Shown here one piece after another: positions 14,795-16,586 of a DNA stretch of 16,586 nucleotides. Under the pieces are notes generated by a model. The model was given only the letters and a program-made list of their open reading frames with translations, was not told the DNA's origin and did not search any database. The translations under genes and the position numbers were made by a program. The DNA comes from Alphaproteobacteria bacterium (GTDB lineage: Bacteria; Pseudomonadota; Alphaproteobacteria; RF32; UBA3637), in NCBI GenBank assembly GCA_017632555.1, contig JAGBRF010000070.1, forward strand, positions 1 to 16,586, read 5' to 3'. Each line of letters starts with the position of its first letter. Positions within the stretch are counted from its first letter, which is position 1.

Positions 14795-16586
14795 ATGTTT
14801 CGAAATAATTTCAAAACCGAAGCCGGAAGACCTTATCCAATAGGGGCGACAGTTGATAAAGACGGTGTCAATTTTTCAATTTATTCCAAAAATGCAACAA
14901 GCATCAGTTTGCATTTTTACAATCATTTCGGACATGAAACAAATGTTTTTCAATTAAAGGAAAAAACGGACGATGTTTGGCATATTTACATAGCGGGTGC
15001 CAAGCCGGGACAACGTTATGCTTATCGTGTTGATGGTCCGTGGGATCCCGAAAACGGTTTACGGTTTAACAAAAACAAATTGTTGTTGGATCCGGCGGCA
15101 AAATTGTTATCACACGGTTTGGAGATTCATAAAAGTCACTTTGCCTATAAGATAGGGGACGAACAACAAGATTTGTCTTTTTCATCAGTTGACAGTGCGC
15201 CTTTTACGCCCAAATGTATAGTTGTTGATATCGAAAAATTAAGAAATGGTATGGACAGAAATTCCCCAGATACTTCGTGGGAAGATACGGTTATTTATGA
15301 AACGCACTTAAAGGGGTTTTCCAAATTAAATGCATCGCTTTCAAAAAGTGAAAAGGGGCGTTTTTTGGGGCTTTCCGCAAAGAAAAGTATAAAGTACTTA
15401 AAATCTTTGGGTATTACAACCATTGAATTATTGCCGATAGCGGCGCATACAAATCCTTTATTTTTAAAAGAAAAAGGATTATCAAATTATTGGGGATACG
15501 ATCCGGTTTGTTTTATGTCACCCGAACCGACTTATATGTATGGAAAGCATTTGAGCCAAATACAAACAATGGTTCATCTGTTGCATGAAGCGGGAATAGA
15601 AGTTATTTTGGACGTTGTCTATAATCATACGGGCGAAGGCAACGAAATGGGACCGACCCTTTCATTAAAGGGAATAGACAATTTGACATACTATCGTTTA
15701 AGTCCCGAAAGCAATCGTTATTATATGAACGATACGGGGTGCGGTAATATGTTAAACTTTGACAGTCCGGCAACGTTGTCGTTGGTGTTGAACTCTATGC
15801 GTTATTGGAAAGAAATGTTTGACATTGACGGGTTCAGATTTGATTTGGCAACGACTTTGGCGCGAACAGGTGAAAAGGGCGTTTATTCAAAAGACGCACC
15901 GTTCTTTGAAGCTTTATCAAAAGATAACATCTTGAAAGATACCAAACTGATAGCAGAACCATGGGATATCGGTTGGGGCGGATACCAACGGGGAAATTTC
16001 CCATCTCGTTTTGCTGAATGGAACGATCGGTTCCGTGATGCTTGTCGCCGTTTTTGGAAAGGCGATTTGGGACAAGTTGGAAACTTGTTTGTTGAATTTT
16101 CTGCCGTTCAATATGATGACAAAGTATATTATCAAGACGCATGGCGCAGAATAAATTTCCTGACGGCACATGATGGTTTCACGGCTTATGATTTGGTCAG
16201 CTATAACGAAAAGCATAACCAAATGAACGGTGAAGAAAACAGGGACGGTAATTCGGCAAACTGGAGTTGGAACAGCGGTGTCGAAGGTCAAACAAAAGAC
16301 CCCAAAATTTTGGATTTGCGTTTTAAACGATTAAAAGCGATGATGGCAACTTTGTTGTTGTCAAACGGAACGCCTATGTTATTGGCAGGGGACGAACGAT
16401 TAAACACGCAGTATGGTAACAATAATGCGTATGCACAAGATAATCCGATTGGTTGGATCAATTGGAAACATTTGGGCCCGTATGGTCGGCGTATGCAATT
16501 GTTTGTTCAAAGCGTATTGGAAATGCGCAGAGAATATCCTTTGTTCGGGCAAGATACGTGGGTGTGTTTGCAGGATAAAAACGGTA
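14795..16586 (+). CDS. glgX: Glycogen debranching enzyme GlgX (3' end outside the window)
   Basis: Hydrolyses alpha-1,6 branches of limit dextrin during glycogen breakdown; GH13 isoamylase type. 597 codons are visible without a stop; family members have about 650-720, so perhaps 50-120 residues are missing past the window. Seen: an N-terminal CBM48-like domain (GATVDKDGVNFSIYSKNATS and PWDPENGLRFNKNKLLLDP), WEDTVIYETHLKGFSKLN, the barrel segment VILDVVYNHTGEG, nucleophile Asp350 (DGFRFDLATTL), acid Glu388 (AEPWDIG) and His459-Asp460 (TAHDGF), and the late block NGTPMLLAGDE with GNNNAYAQDN. The common GDEFG at that block reads GDERL here. The ATG directly follows the glgB stop with no spacer and uses AAAAGGAAG inside the end of glgB as ribosome site, so the two genes are one operon. 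Confidence 0.96.
   Translation, partial: MFRNNFKTEAGRPYPIGATVDKDGVNFSIYSKNATSISLHFYNHFGHETNVFQLKEKTDDVWHIYIAGAKPGQRYAYRVDGPWDPENGLRFNKNKLLLDPAAKLLSHGLEIHKSHFAYKIGDEQQDLSFSSVDSAPFTPKCIVVDIEKLRNGMDRNSPDTSWEDTVIYETHLKGFSKLNASLSKSEKGRFLGLSAKKSIKYLKSLGITTIELLPIAAHTNPLFLKEKGLSNYWGYDPVCFMSPEPTYMYGKHLSQIQTMVHLLHEAGIEVILDVVYNHTGEGNEMGPTLSLKGIDNLTYYRLSPESNRYYMNDTGCGNMLNFDSPATLSLVLNSMRYWKEMFDIDGFRFDLATTLARTGEKGVYSKDAPFFEALSKDNILKDTKLIAEPWDIGWGGYQRGNFPSRFAEWNDRFRDACRRFWKGDLGQVGNLFVEFSAVQYDDKVYYQDAWRRINFLTAHDGFTAYDLVSYNEKHNQMNGEENRDGNSANWSWNSGVEGQTKDPKILDLRFKRLKAMMATLLLSNGTPMLLAGDERLNTQYGNNNAYAQDNPIGWINWKHLGPYGRRMQLFVQSVLEMRREYPLFGQDTWVCLQDKNG

Noticed and set aside
15834..16291. Two minus-strand frames (111 and 124 codons) near the window end
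   Set aside because: They are antisense to glgX, whose plus-strand frame is open and fully recognisable across this region.

Overview
The window reads as chromosomal DNA of an AT-rich Gram-negative bacterium, most likely an uncultured alphaproteobacterium. Three things point there: a DUF4167 protein, a family I know only from Alphaproteobacteria; an S9 protein with the N-terminal extension seen in that class; and an AspRS of alphaproteobacterial appearance. LpxC and several lipoproteins show an outer membrane. No insertion sequence, phage gene, tRNA, rRNA operon or CRISPR array is visible.

Layout. Bases 1-96 hold the 3' part of a T-box leader, followed by aspS (97-1878) and a two-way terminator. 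On the minus strand lie two small lipoprotein genes (1943-2260, 2338-2910), a long-form GAPDH gene (2974-4047) and the RNase P RNA gene rnpB (4177-4540). The rnpB promoter is back to back with the promoter of the rplM-rpsI operon (4727-5658). Next come a small secreted protein (5765-6184, +), a lipoprotein (6219-6611, -) and a LOG-family phosphoribohydrolase (6667-7260, -). Divergent from LOG is a tight three-gene run: a shortened ClpB-like AAA+ protein with a degenerate first ATPase domain (7355-9076), a membrane-anchored conserved protein (9080-9850) and mutY (9837-10823). mutY converges on and overlaps lpxC (10818-11702, -). After a 218-base divergent promoter region come the DUF4167 gene (11921-12505), glgB (12572-14794) and glgX (14795 to the window end, incomplete).

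How the genes fit together. Most are housekeeping: translation (aspS, rplM, rpsI, rnpB), glycolysis (gap), outer-membrane lipid A synthesis (lpxC), oxidative DNA repair (mutY) and glycogen branching and debranching (glgB, glgX, directly abutting). glgC, glgA and glgP are not in the window and could lie beyond glgX.

The strongest unusual signals are these. (1) A near-perfect T-box antiterminator precedes aspS, with a bulge base that matches tRNA-Asp. T-boxes are not expected in Alphaproteobacteria, and no intrinsic terminator follows, so a translational mode is suggested. (2) The Clp-like protein has lost its N-domain, its M-domain, the NBD1 catalytic residues and the NBD2 pore tyrosine, while NBD2 otherwise looks active. 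(3) The GAPDH resembles the long form known from kinetoplastid glycosomes. Promoters and terminators are unusually easy to read in this genome.
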